Source of the DNA: Pseudobacteriovorax antillogorgiicola
Lineage (GTDB): Bacteria > Bdellovibrionota_B > Oligoflexia > Oligoflexales > RGVZ01
DNA length: 7,212 bases
Assembly (NCBI GenBank): GCA_945897695.1
Contig: CAMDGW010000122.1
Coordinates: 1 to 7,212, forward strand
Direction of reading: 5' to 3'
Shown: positions 1 to 5,680 of the stretch, one piece after another
Position numbering within the stretch: position 1 is the first letter of the stretch
Layout: each line of letters opens with the position of its first letter
Made by a program: the position numbers and the translations under genes
Notes under the pieces: model-generated
The model's input: only the letters and a program-made list of their open reading frames with translations
Database searches by the model: none
What the model was told of the DNA's origin: nothing

Positions 1-61
1 AAATATGCTGCCAGTAATAGAATTATTTTAAAAATTTCTGCCGAAATTACCTGCACTTAGC

Positions 62-71
62 TGGCTAGCCA
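62..71. promoter_or_regulatory. Perfect 10-bp palindrome upstream of leucine dehydrogenase
   Basis: TGGCTAGCCA is a perfect 10-bp palindrome lying 16 nt before the candidate -35 element of the leucine dehydrogenase promoter. The first 60 bases of the window are AT-rich and I see no gene in positions 1-139 on either strand. The placement would suit an operator or activator site, but a palindrome of this length can occur by chance and no regulator is visible nearby. Confidence 0.2.
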
Positions 72-86
72 ACCTATAAGGCTAAC

Positions 87-115
87 TTGTCAATAGCGAC
101 CTGTTTCGCTACAGT
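87..115 (+). promoter_or_regulatory. Candidate sigma70-type promoter for leucine dehydrogenase
   Basis: TTGTCA (87-92, one mismatch to TTGACA) is followed after exactly 17 nt by TACAGT (110-115, 4 of 6 to TATAAT). Transcription would begin near 122, leaving a leader of about 70 nt before the preferred ATG at 191. Spacing is ideal, but the -10 is only moderate, so this is a reasonable guess rather than a firm call. Confidence 0.4.
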
Positions 116-190
116 CTTCGGACACTTAAATGGAATTGGTTGGATGAGCTTGGGCGGAAAGAGAGTCGTTTCGACTCGGGAAGGACGAAA

Positions 191-1288
191 ATGCAAGGTT
201 TCGAGACAATTACTGAAATGGGACATGAACAAGTTGTCTTTTGTCACGATAAATCAACTGGGCTAAAAGCCATTATCGCGATCCACGACACAACACTTGG
301 TCCGGCATTGGGCGGAACACGAATGTGGGATTATGCAAATACTGATGCTGCATTGTTTGACGTTCTTCGTCTTTCAAGAGGAATGACGTACAAAGCCGCT
401 TGTGCTGGACTTAACCTTGGTGGCGGTAAAGCAGTCATTATTGGTGACGCCAAGAAAGTTAAAAGTGAAGCGCTTTTCCGTGCATTTGGGCGATTCGTCA
501 ATAGCCTCGGTGGACGCTACATCACCGCAGAAGACGTAAACATCAACGTTAATGATATTGAACAAGTTGCTTCCGAAACAAATTACTGTACAGGCGTGAC
601 AAGCCGCCCAGGTGGATCGGGAGATCCTTCTCCGGTCACAGCTTGGGGCGTATTCCACGGAATCAAAGCATCCGTTAAGCAACGCCTCGGAAAAGAATCA
701 CTAAAAGGCCTTAAGGTTGCAGTTCAAGGATGTGGCGCCGTAGGTAAATATCTTTGTGGATACTTACATGATGAAGGCGCCCAGTTGATCATAAGCGACA
801 TTGATCAAGACAAAGTCAAAGCACTCGTTCAAAAATTTGGTGCTAAAGCACTAGAAGGTCACGCCATCTACAGTGCGGAGGCTGACGTATTTGCTCCTTG
901 TGCTCTTGGCGCCATCATTAACGATGAAACCATCCCAATGTTCAAGTTTCCGATTATCGCAGGTGGTGCAAACAATCAGCTACTTGATGAGCACAAGCAC
1001 GGCAATATTTTGAGACAGAAAAACATTCTTTATGCGCCTGACTATGTCATAAACGCCGGCGGACTTATTAATGTTTACAATGAACTCCGTGGTTATAATT
1101 TTGACGTGGCACGCAGTCAAGCCGCTGGAATTTACAACACCCTCTTAACCGTCTACTCTGAAGCTGAGAAACAAGGCGTCTCCACACACGCAGCATCCAA
1201 CGCTGTGGCAGAGCGCCGCATTAACGGCGTCAAAGCTGTGACTGGCTTTAAGCATACCTACGATAATCAGGCTTGGATTCGTCGTTAA
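191..1288 (+). CDS. ldh: Leucine dehydrogenase (Glu/Leu/Phe/Val dehydrogenase family)
   Basis: NAD-dependent oxidative deamination of leucine and other branched-chain amino acids to 2-oxoacids plus ammonia, in the cytoplasm; it is the first step of branched-chain catabolism and is reversible. I start it at ATG 191 (365 aa), not at the in-frame TTG at 140, because GGGAAGGA (178-185) is a strong ribosome-binding site 5 nt upstream. From this start the key residues fall exactly on the numbering used for Bacillus leucine dehydrogenase: L40, GG 41-42, K68 (substrate carboxylate), catalytic K80 in GLNLGGGKAVI, and A113/D115 in TAEDV. The Rossmann loop GCGAVG spans 180-185, with acidic D203 at the end of the next strand, which favours NAD over NADP. 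GGANNQL (258-264) and YAPDYVINAGG (281-291) are further family blocks. A113 within TAED, rather than the GTDM of phenylalanine dehydrogenases, supports leucine as substrate. The gene looks monocistronic and ends at a strong terminator. The family is certain; substrate preference is fairly sure. Confidence 0.95.
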   Translation: MQGFETITEMGHEQVVFCHDKSTGLKAIIAIHDTTLGPALGGTRMWDYANTDAALFDVLRLSRGMTYKAACAGLNLGGGKAVIIGDAKKVKSEALFRAFGRFVNSLGGRYITAEDVNINVNDIEQVASETNYCTGVTSRPGGSGDPSPVTAWGVFHGIKASVKQRLGKESLKGLKVAVQGCGAVGKYLCGYLHDEGAQLIISDIDQDKVKALVQKFGAKALEGHAIYSAEADVFAPCALGAIINDETIPMFKFPIIAGGANNQLLDEHKHGNILRQKNILYAPDYVINAGGLINVYNELRGYNFDVARSQAAGIYNTLLTVYSEAEKQGVSTHAASNAVAERRINGVKAVTGFKHTYDNQAWIRR

Positions 1289-1305
1289 TTTGCTGACTTT
1301 GACTC

Positions 1306-1342
1306 AAAGCCCCGCAGATACTTTCGTATCCGCGGGGCTTTT
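1306..1342. terminator. Bidirectional Rho-independent terminator
   Basis: Arms AAAGCCCCGCAGATAC (1306-1321) and GTATCCGCGGGGCTTT (1326-1341) pair over 16 bp with a single A/C mismatch around a TTTC loop. The stem base supplies a T-run on either strand (TTTT at 1339-1342 on +, TTT on -). It lies 17 nt after the leucine dehydrogenase stop and about 33 nt beyond the stop of the convergent lipoprotein gene, so it can terminate both transcripts. Confidence 0.9.
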
Positions 1343-1375
1343 GTCGATTAGATTCTTAAATCTCTGTGGACACCA

Positions 1376-2689
1376 CTAGCCAACACCGCGCATCAGAATT
1401 AATTGGCCTTTTTTAATGGTAATCGACTTAATGGTATTAATCTTACCATTGGTCTTGATTTTCACCTTATAGGTCCCAGGTCCCAGTTGAGCGCGGGTAA
1501 TATAGAATGCCTTTGGCAAAGTAGTCCAAGAACGCGTATCTGCTGTTTCTGTGGCGGCAGTGATGACATTGGCAGCAAGACCTGCCAACGGACCAAAGTT
1601 TTTCTCAGCCTGATAATTAAGTTGACCCTTGATTAGAAGTCTAGCCATTTGCTTGGCAACAAGTCGACCTCGTCGATCTTCAAGTGCATCAGCAGCGATG
1701 GCGTCCAGGTAAGCGGTGTTTTCCCCATGAATCTCGCCTATCTTTTCGATCTCAACGCCAGTCCCTTGGTCATATATTTGTCCAGGAGCGATAACTGGAT
1801 ACGAAAACCGAACCAATTGCTTGCCTGCGCTGATAAAAAAATCTTGCGCGTGCTTTACCGCAACTTCTCCCAATTCATGTACAACCACCAATCCACCCTG
1901 CCCTGGCAAGTTGGCAGCTTTTCCATGACCGATCACAGAGTCATAATTGGCGATCAAACTCTTTAGATCAACCGCTCGCTGCCGGATCAACAGACAGCGG
2001 GCAAGGCCCTGGACAAGACCGGTTGGAAGACCACCTTTGATGTACCTACTAAATCCCCCGTCGTAAAGGTCGAGAGCCTTCTTATAATCAATGATTGCAT
2101 TATCACATTCACCTCTCGACTCATAAATCAGAGCACTCAAGTAGCGCGCATGAGCATCTTCGCCATATTTATTTCTGTGTTCTGCGTCGTATTTTTGATT
2201 GATTTCATAAAGCTTATTGTTGATTTTACGTGCCTCAACAGCTGCCTCACTTATTTTTCCAAGCCCTATAAATTGGTGTGCGAGAATTGAATGAATGGCC
2301 ACCTTTTCATAGTCTTCGCCCTCATAGTCGGCAGCAGACTCGTTTGAAACAAAGGTGCTCGCTGTTTTTGAAATACTGACTGTATAGAGTTCGTCCACCG
2401 TTTTATCGGCTTCCAGCAAAAACTTCCGACTACTTTCAAACTGCCCCTGACGATCAAGGATCATCGCCGATTCAAGTTGCCACAGCAAAGTGTCTGACGA
2501 ATTATCCTTGAGACCTGACTTCCCTAAGGATTCAAGAGCTCGGGAGTAATCTCCTGCCGCGTAGGCATCCCGCATTTCCCGCATTTTACCCGTATAAGAG
2601 GCGCATGCAGTAAGGCCGCCCAAAAGGGCGGCCACCAAATACAAAACTTTAAAATCAAACTGAATATGCATGGGTAGCAAGGCTCTCAC
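1376..2689 (-). CDS. COG3014-family outer-membrane TPR lipoprotein
   Basis: Predicted lipoprotein of 437 aa from GTG 2689, or 431 aa from the in-frame ATG at 2671. Neither start has a clear Shine-Dalgarno; the GTG lies 10 nt after the upstream stop, which suggests translational coupling. The signal peptide ends at lipobox LTAC (Cys29 of the long form), and the following A-S should send it to the outer membrane. Helical TPR-like segments are visible near 42-56 (AYAAGDYSRALESL) and 184-209. The block YEGEDYEKVAIHSILAHQF (122-140), the central VVVHELGEVAVKH (268-280) and the C-terminal ADTRSWTTLP (383-392), followed by a beta-rich GTYKVKI tail, match what I recall of COG3014. No enzymatic activity is known for that family. 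It is co-transcribed with the LpoB-like gene, the same partnership seen in some gammaproteobacteria, so a role in periplasmic wall or envelope assembly is inferred. Family assignment is good; function is open. Confidence 0.8.
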   Translation of the reverse strand: MRALLPMHIQFDFKVLYLVAALLGGLTACASYTGKMREMRDAYAAGDYSRALESLGKSGLKDNSSDTLLWQLESAMILDRQGQFESSRKFLLEADKTVDELYTVSISKTASTFVSNESAADYEGEDYEKVAIHSILAHQFIGLGKISEAAVEARKINNKLYEINQKYDAEHRNKYGEDAHARYLSALIYESRGECDNAIIDYKKALDLYDGGFSRYIKGGLPTGLVQGLARCLLIRQRAVDLKSLIANYDSVIGHGKAANLPGQGGLVVVHELGEVAVKHAQDFFISAGKQLVRFSYPVIAPGQIYDQGTGVEIEKIGEIHGENTAYLDAIAADALEDRRGRLVAKQMARLLIKGQLNYQAEKNFGPLAGLAANVITAATETADTRSWTTLPKAFYITRAQLGPGTYKVKIKTNGKINTIKSITIKKGQLILMRGVG

Positions 2690-2699
2690 AGGTAAGAGA

Positions 2700-3314
2700 T
2701 CACCACTTAGCGCCAGACCTTTTGAAACGCTTTTTAATTTCGTGCTTTTCAGTCCACTGAATTTCAGATGTCTCGATATTGATTAGCTTCATCTGCACTT
2801 GATAGCTCGTAGTTTTCAAGCGATCAGCAGTATGGATCTGGCTCGTGATTGAACCGGCAAGCAAGAAATCAGCGCCTGTCATGTTTCCTGTTTTCTTTTT
2901 TGATTTTCCGTCAACCGCACCACTGTTTTGGAATTCCAGTTCTTCCATGAGCTGATCACGACGCGCTTTTTCCATGAAGCGAACCTTGCCACTATTGACT
3001 AGCTCGGTCTCCATGAATTCTGTCAGTGCCTTGGTGTCAATATGTTCATCAGTTCGATTTTCAATATCTTGGACAATCACGATTGGCAGCTTGCCACCAG
3101 AACCCTTCTTGAATTGCTCATACCATGGCCGACCCAATGCCGAAGTAATCATCACGTGCATGAGGCTATGAACATCCGATTCATTCCATTTATCATCAAC
3201 AATCTCGACTTTTTTAGGATCAGAATATTCGCCCTGCATTGTCGGAGCACACGATGAAATAGCGCCAACGGCTACTGATAAAGACAACAGAGCACTGGAA
3301 AAACGACAAATCAT
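2700..3314 (-). CDS. lpoB: LpoB-like lipoprotein (penicillin-binding protein activator family)
   Basis: 204-aa lipoprotein. The hydrophobic signal peptide ends in AISSC (Cys22), followed by A-P, consistent with outer-membrane sorting. The body matches the LpoB/CsgG-like fold: strand LPIVIVQDIENRTDEHID (76-93), then TKALTEFMETELVNSGKVRF (94-113), RRDQLMEELEFQ (118-129), the GADFLLAGSITS block (147-158), and YQVQMKLINIETSEIQWTEKHEIKK (171-195). In E. coli, LpoB reaches from the outer membrane to stimulate the transpeptidase/glycosyltransferase PBP1B. Here only about 25 residues separate the lipid anchor from the folded domain, shorter than the flexible N-terminus of E. coli LpoB, so the partner or geometry may differ. 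CAGGAG (3328-3323) lies 8 nt before the ATG, a good start. It is the first gene of a two-gene operon; the COG3014 lipoprotein follows after 10 nt. Family is confident; a PBP1B-type partner is inference. Confidence 0.87.
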   Translation of the reverse strand: MICRFSSALLSLSVAVGAISSCAPTMQGEYSDPKKVEIVDDKWNESDVHSLMHVMITSALGRPWYEQFKKGSGGKLPIVIVQDIENRTDEHIDTKALTEFMETELVNSGKVRFMEKARRDQLMEELEFQNSGAVDGKSKKKTGNMTGADFLLAGSITSQIHTADRLKTTSYQVQMKLINIETSEIQWTEKHEIKKRFKRSGAKW

Positions 3315-3351
3315 CTCGAGATCTCCTGATGAATCAGATAATTAGGGCGCC

Positions 3352-3361
3352 ACCCATGGGT
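3352..3361. promoter_or_regulatory. Perfect palindrome ACCCATGGGT in the divergent regulatory region
   Basis: A perfect 10-bp palindrome sits between the two divergent genes and covers the -35 position expected for the + strand promoter at 3376-3384. It could be an operator, or a substitute for the missing -35. No family-specific motif is recognised, so this is a placement argument only. Confidence 0.25.
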
Positions 3362-3375
3362 CACCGACGTGTTTA

Positions 3376-3384
3376 TGCTATAAT
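3376..3384 (+). promoter_or_regulatory. Extended -10 promoter for the secreted protein-yggS operon
   Basis: TGCTATAAT combines the TGn extension with a perfect TATAAT hexamer (3379-3384). There is no recognisable -35 at 16-18 nt upstream, which is normal for extended -10 promoters. Transcription would start near 3391, giving a leader of about 45 nt before ATG 3436. The hexamer sits between TTTATG (3372-3377) and CATAAA (3385-3390), an inverted repeat with a 7-nt spacer, so a repressor bound there would occlude it. Confidence 0.7.
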
Positions 3385-3411
3385 CATAAATGATCACTAA
3401 CGAAAACTCCA
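3383..3411 (-). promoter_or_regulatory. Possible divergent promoter for the lipoprotein operon
   Basis: On the minus strand, TATGAT (3388-3383) is 5 of 6 to the consensus -10. A weak TGGAGT (3411-3406, 3 of 6 to TTGACA) lies 17 nt upstream. The element physically overlaps the + strand extended -10, so the two promoters would compete or be co-regulated. The -35 is poor and other start points in the 120-bp gap are possible. Confidence 0.35.
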
Positions 3412-3435
3412 GAGCGCTTTACGGGGGATTAGATC

Positions 3436-3903
3436 ATGAAGATAGTTCAAAATCTTTGTGCGATTGCTTTTGCGATCTCATTTTCCACAGCAGCGTTGGC
3501 CTATGACTCTTTGGCACCGCATGGATCTCCAACCCCAGGTAAAATGCCAATTACAACCCCAAACAGGAGTATTTTCCTAAATGGCGTTGATATCTCGAGC
3601 GCCAGAAACCAGGATCTTCGAAACGTCCACGTAAAGATCACCGAGACTGGAGATATTTTTATCTCAGCTCCCCAGTACCAGGTGACCGAAGAAGAAACGT
3701 TTATGCCGCTATCCTCTTACGCATCAAAATCAGCCCTCCCAGAGCATAAGCCACCCCAGGCTCAAAAGGAGAACAATTCTCCGGTAACTGCGCGCTCAGC
3801 TGAAAGGGCAGCTACTGAATCCCCTAAATCTGCTCCGATTAAAAATGATTCGCCCGCACCCGCTCAGCCTGCAAGCAACACTACGCCTCGAACTGGTGGT
3901 TAA
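3436..3903 (+). CDS. Secreted periplasmic protein of unknown function with Pro/Ala-rich tail
   Basis: 155 aa. GGGGGA (3423-3428) is a usable ribosome-binding site 7 nt before the ATG. The N-terminus is a clear Sec signal peptide (MKIV, hydrophobic stretch, cleavage after ALA at residue 22), giving a mature protein of 133 aa. The only ordered-looking part is residues 45-83, SIFLNGVDISSARNQDLRNV followed by HVKITETGDIFISAPQYQV, which reads as alternating beta strands. I have a loose memory of similar LNGVDIS...RNV...ISAPQY segments in uncharacterised secreted proteins but cannot name a family. From residue 95 the protein is rich in Pro, Ala, Ser, Lys and Glu, low-complexity and probably disordered, like a periplasmic linker or wall-associated tail. 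It lacks a lipobox, C-terminal membrane segment or sorting signal. It is the first gene of an operon with yggS, only 5 nt apart, though the products should sit in different compartments. Function unknown. Confidence 0.85.
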   Translation: MKIVQNLCAIAFAISFSTAALAYDSLAPHGSPTPGKMPITTPNRSIFLNGVDISSARNQDLRNVHVKITETGDIFISAPQYQVTEEETFMPLSSYASKSALPEHKPPQAQKENNSPVTARSAERAATESPKSAPIKNDSPAPAQPASNTTPRTGG

Positions 3904-3908
3904 TACCA

Positions 3909-4613
3909 ATGTCCATAAAAGAGCGGCTCAGTGCTATCCAAGTCAGAATTGCTGACGCGGCAGCTGCATCAGGTCGTGCTCCCTCAAAGATTCGATTAAT
4001 CGCAGTCTCTAAGACCCATCCGTCTGAAGCGATCCAGGAAGCGTACACACTTGGCCAAAAGACTTTCGGGGAAAATTATGCCGACGAACTCGCAGAGAAG
4101 TGCTCTCAATTACATCAATTGACCGATCTCAACTGGGTATTTATTGGCCAATTACAGTCCAATAAGATCCAGAAAATCGTTAAACATGCCGACGAGATTC
4201 AATCCATCGCCTCAGAAAAACATGCACGATACGTGCAGCGCTATGCTGACGAGTTTAAAAAAACAAACTTTCCCGTCTGGATTGTCGTCAACGCTGCCGG
4301 GGAAGAAACCAAGCTAGGACTTCCCTTGAGCGAGGTTCCCGCCCTCTCCGACTTCATAATAAATAATTGCCCAAACCTTTCGCTAGAGGGGATCATGGCC
4401 ATCCCCCCACCTGAATTTTCTGACAACTCCTGCTCATCTGGGGAAAAATCGTCACCACCAGAACTCTACAGAAGTCTTCGTAAAGTGGCGTCAAACACTG
4501 GGCACGGGAAGCTGAGCCTTGGCATGACTGGAGACCTCCAGATCGCTATAGCTGCCGGAAGCGACTGCGTGCGCATCGGAACGGCCATATTCGGTGAGCG
4601 CCAGAAGAAATAA
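3909..4613 (+). CDS. yggS: Pyridoxal-phosphate homeostasis protein, YggS/PLPBP family
   Basis: 234 aa, the normal length for this family. It is a single TIM-barrel domain that binds pyridoxal 5'-phosphate without catalysing a known reaction, and it buffers PLP and balances amino-acid pools in the cytoplasm. The PLP-linking lysine is K35 in IRLIAVSKTHP (28-38). Other family blocks are FGENYADE (53-60), FIGQLQSNK (78-86), LEGIMAIPPP (159-168) and the phosphate-binding C-terminus SLGMTGDLQIAIAAGSDCVR (203-222) followed by IGTAIFGER. Two small departures from the usual consensus are V for the common His in WHFIG, and T for S in GMS. The start has a GGTGG (3895-3899) 9 nt upstream inside the end of the secreted-protein gene, so translation is probably coupled. 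yggT follows, as in many bacteria, but behind its own promoter. Identification is firm. Confidence 0.95.
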   Translation: MSIKERLSAIQVRIADAAAASGRAPSKIRLIAVSKTHPSEAIQEAYTLGQKTFGENYADELAEKCSQLHQLTDLNWVFIGQLQSNKIQKIVKHADEIQSIASEKHARYVQRYADEFKKTNFPVWIVVNAAGEETKLGLPLSEVPALSDFIINNCPNLSLEGIMAIPPPEFSDNSCSSGEKSSPPELYRSLRKVASNTGHGKLSLGMTGDLQIAIAAGSDCVRIGTAIFGERQKK

Positions 4614-4618
4614 GTCCC

Positions 4619-4647
4619 TTGACCACATCCCATCTCCCTTTTAAAAT
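4619..4647 (+). promoter_or_regulatory. Near-consensus sigma70 promoter for yggT and the downstream genes
   Basis: TTGACC (4619-4624, 5 of 6) and TAAAAT (4642-4647, 5 of 6) are separated by exactly 17 nt. The start point would be near 4654, with a 28-nt leader to ATG 4682. It lies in the 68-nt gap after yggS, which has no terminator-like hairpin, so read-through from the upstream operon may add to it. Confidence 0.7.
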
Positions 4648-4681
4648 CTGGAAATACTTCTAACGTCGTTGGGGACTTACC

Positions 4682-4972
4682 ATGCCAAATGCTCTTGTAG
4701 GAATGCTGTCTTTTATCATCGAGCTGGTGTTAAACATGGCCCAAGTCATCGTGATCGCATCAGTCATCATTTCCTGGGTAGGTGCAGATCCCTACAATGC
4801 CATCGTACAACTCATCAGAAATATTACAGAGCCCCTGTATCGTCCCTTTCGCCGGTTAACCGAAGGATTCAGTGGCCCAATTGATCTGGCACCGCTGATT
4901 GTCCTGTTGATTATCACGACGCTCCAAAAAGGAATCCTTCCCTACCTCAAACTCATGATTCTGCAGCCGTAA
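4682..4972 (+). CDS. yggT: YggT family integral membrane protein
   Basis: 96 aa inner-membrane protein with two predicted transmembrane helices (about 9-31 and 70-90). Between them is the conserved amphipathic segment SWVGADPYNAIVQLIRNITE (31-50) running into PLYRPFRRL (51-59) and then GPIDLAPLIVLL (65-76), which is the YggT hallmark. The family is one repeat long here, as in many non-enteric bacteria; E. coli YggT carries two. Its biochemical role is not settled. It has been linked to osmotic tolerance, and homologues assist cytochrome or thylakoid membrane assembly in plastids and cyanobacteria. GGGGA (4671-4675) sits 6 nt before the ATG, confirming the start. The association with yggS is conserved across bacteria. 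Confidence 0.92.
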   Translation: MPNALVGMLSFIIELVLNMAQVIVIASVIISWVGADPYNAIVQLIRNITEPLYRPFRRLTEGFSGPIDLAPLIVLLIITTLQKGILPYLKLMILQP

Positions 4973-4993
4973 AAACCCTGAGGTCTTTGTGAC

Positions 4994-5680
4994 ATGCTTT
5001 TTCGTCTTGGCGCAGCCCTTGTTTTAATTCTCTCCATGGCCATGTGTGTAAAGACCGGCCAAGATCTTGTTCATTCCGAGCAGGCGTCGTGGAAGCTTGT
5101 GTCTGCACCACCCATGTCATCTTTAAACTCCAAAAGTATCAACATTCTGACTCTAGGCCATCGTGGCATTTATGATGATTTTGCAACAATTTGGATTGTA
5201 CAGTTCCTTGGCGACAAGAACCTTGTCCGCAACGCATCAGCTGATGAAGTTTTTAACGCTGTCAATTCGTTTACAAAACATCAACCGAAGCATGAAGCAA
5301 TTTACCTTCTCTCCTGTTTCGTACTCGCCCTTGATTACGACCACCCAGAGCATTGTGAGACCTTAAGCATCGATGGCTTGAAGGCCTTCCCTGATAGTTG
5401 GCGCATCCCCATGATGCAAGGGTTTATTGCGACCTTCAAATTGCAGGACGACATTAAAGCTGCTGCTTTTTACCAAATGGCCGCATCGCGCCCCAATAGC
5501 CCCCCGTATGTGGGGAAACTTGCAGCCCGACTAGCAAACAGAGGCTTTGCCAATGGCCAAGATATGAATGAAACATTGGACATGCTGCGTGAAGTCCCTG
5601 GGGGTACCCGGATCATGGAAGTACTAAGAGAGCGAATGAAAGAACAGACCACACCGCCGCATCAAGGAGGTTTACCGTGA
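4994..5680 (+). CDS. Membrane-anchored TPR-like protein of an ABC exporter cassette
   Basis: 228 aa. Residues 3-18 form a hydrophobic signal-anchor ending MAMC; the -1 Met rules out a normal lipobox, so an uncleaved inner-membrane anchor with a periplasmic body is likelier than a lipoprotein. After a linker comes LTLGHRGIYDDFATIWIVQF (52-71). It resembles the short LG-x-R-x-x-x-x-D-x-x-W-x-x-x-Q block that I recall from TPR proteins encoded beside ABC-2 transporters in deltaproteobacteria. Helical pairs typical of TPRs follow (98-115, 123-131, 138-166, 172-184). The C-terminal 30 residues are charged and probably loose. GAGGT (4980-4984) 9 nt before the ATG is a fair ribosome-binding site. 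Its stop overlaps the ABC ATPase start (GTGA at 5677-5680), and the strong AAGGAGG for that gene lies inside its last codons, so stoichiometric production with the transporter is likely. I infer an accessory or assembly role; the substrate is unknown. Confidence 0.72.
   Translation: MLFRLGAALVLILSMAMCVKTGQDLVHSEQASWKLVSAPPMSSLNSKSINILTLGHRGIYDDFATIWIVQFLGDKNLVRNASADEVFNAVNSFTKHQPKHEAIYLLSCFVLALDYDHPEHCETLSIDGLKAFPDSWRIPMMQGFIATFKLQDDIKAAAFYQMAASRPNSPPYVGKLAARLANRGFANGQDMNETLDMLREVPGGTRIMEVLRERMKEQTTPPHQGGLP

Noticed and set aside
1..139. A partial upstream gene or structured RNA in the left edge
   Set aside because: No reading frame shows recognisable protein sequence, and apart from one 10-bp palindrome I see no convincing long stem or riboswitch core.
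374..682. 102-codon antisense open frame inside leucine dehydrogenase
   Set aside because: It lies wholly within a very well-conserved enzyme gene on the other strand, has no ribosome-binding site, and its translation shows no recognisable motif; it is a codon-bias shadow.
1350..1363. Small AGATT-CTTA-AATCT hairpin between the lipoprotein stop and the main terminator
   Set aside because: The stem is only 5 bp and AT-rich with no T-run; the 16-bp hairpin at 1306-1341 explains termination by itself.
1649..1966. 105-codon plus-strand open frame opposite the COG3014 lipoprotein
   Set aside because: The minus-strand reading has a signal peptide, lipobox and family blocks through this region; the plus-strand frame has none and no start signal.
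4994..5047. Possible lipobox at the N-terminus of the TPR-like protein (LSMAMC)
   Set aside because: The residue before Cys is Met, whereas lipoprotein processing needs a small residue (Gly, Ala or Ser); a signal anchor fits better.
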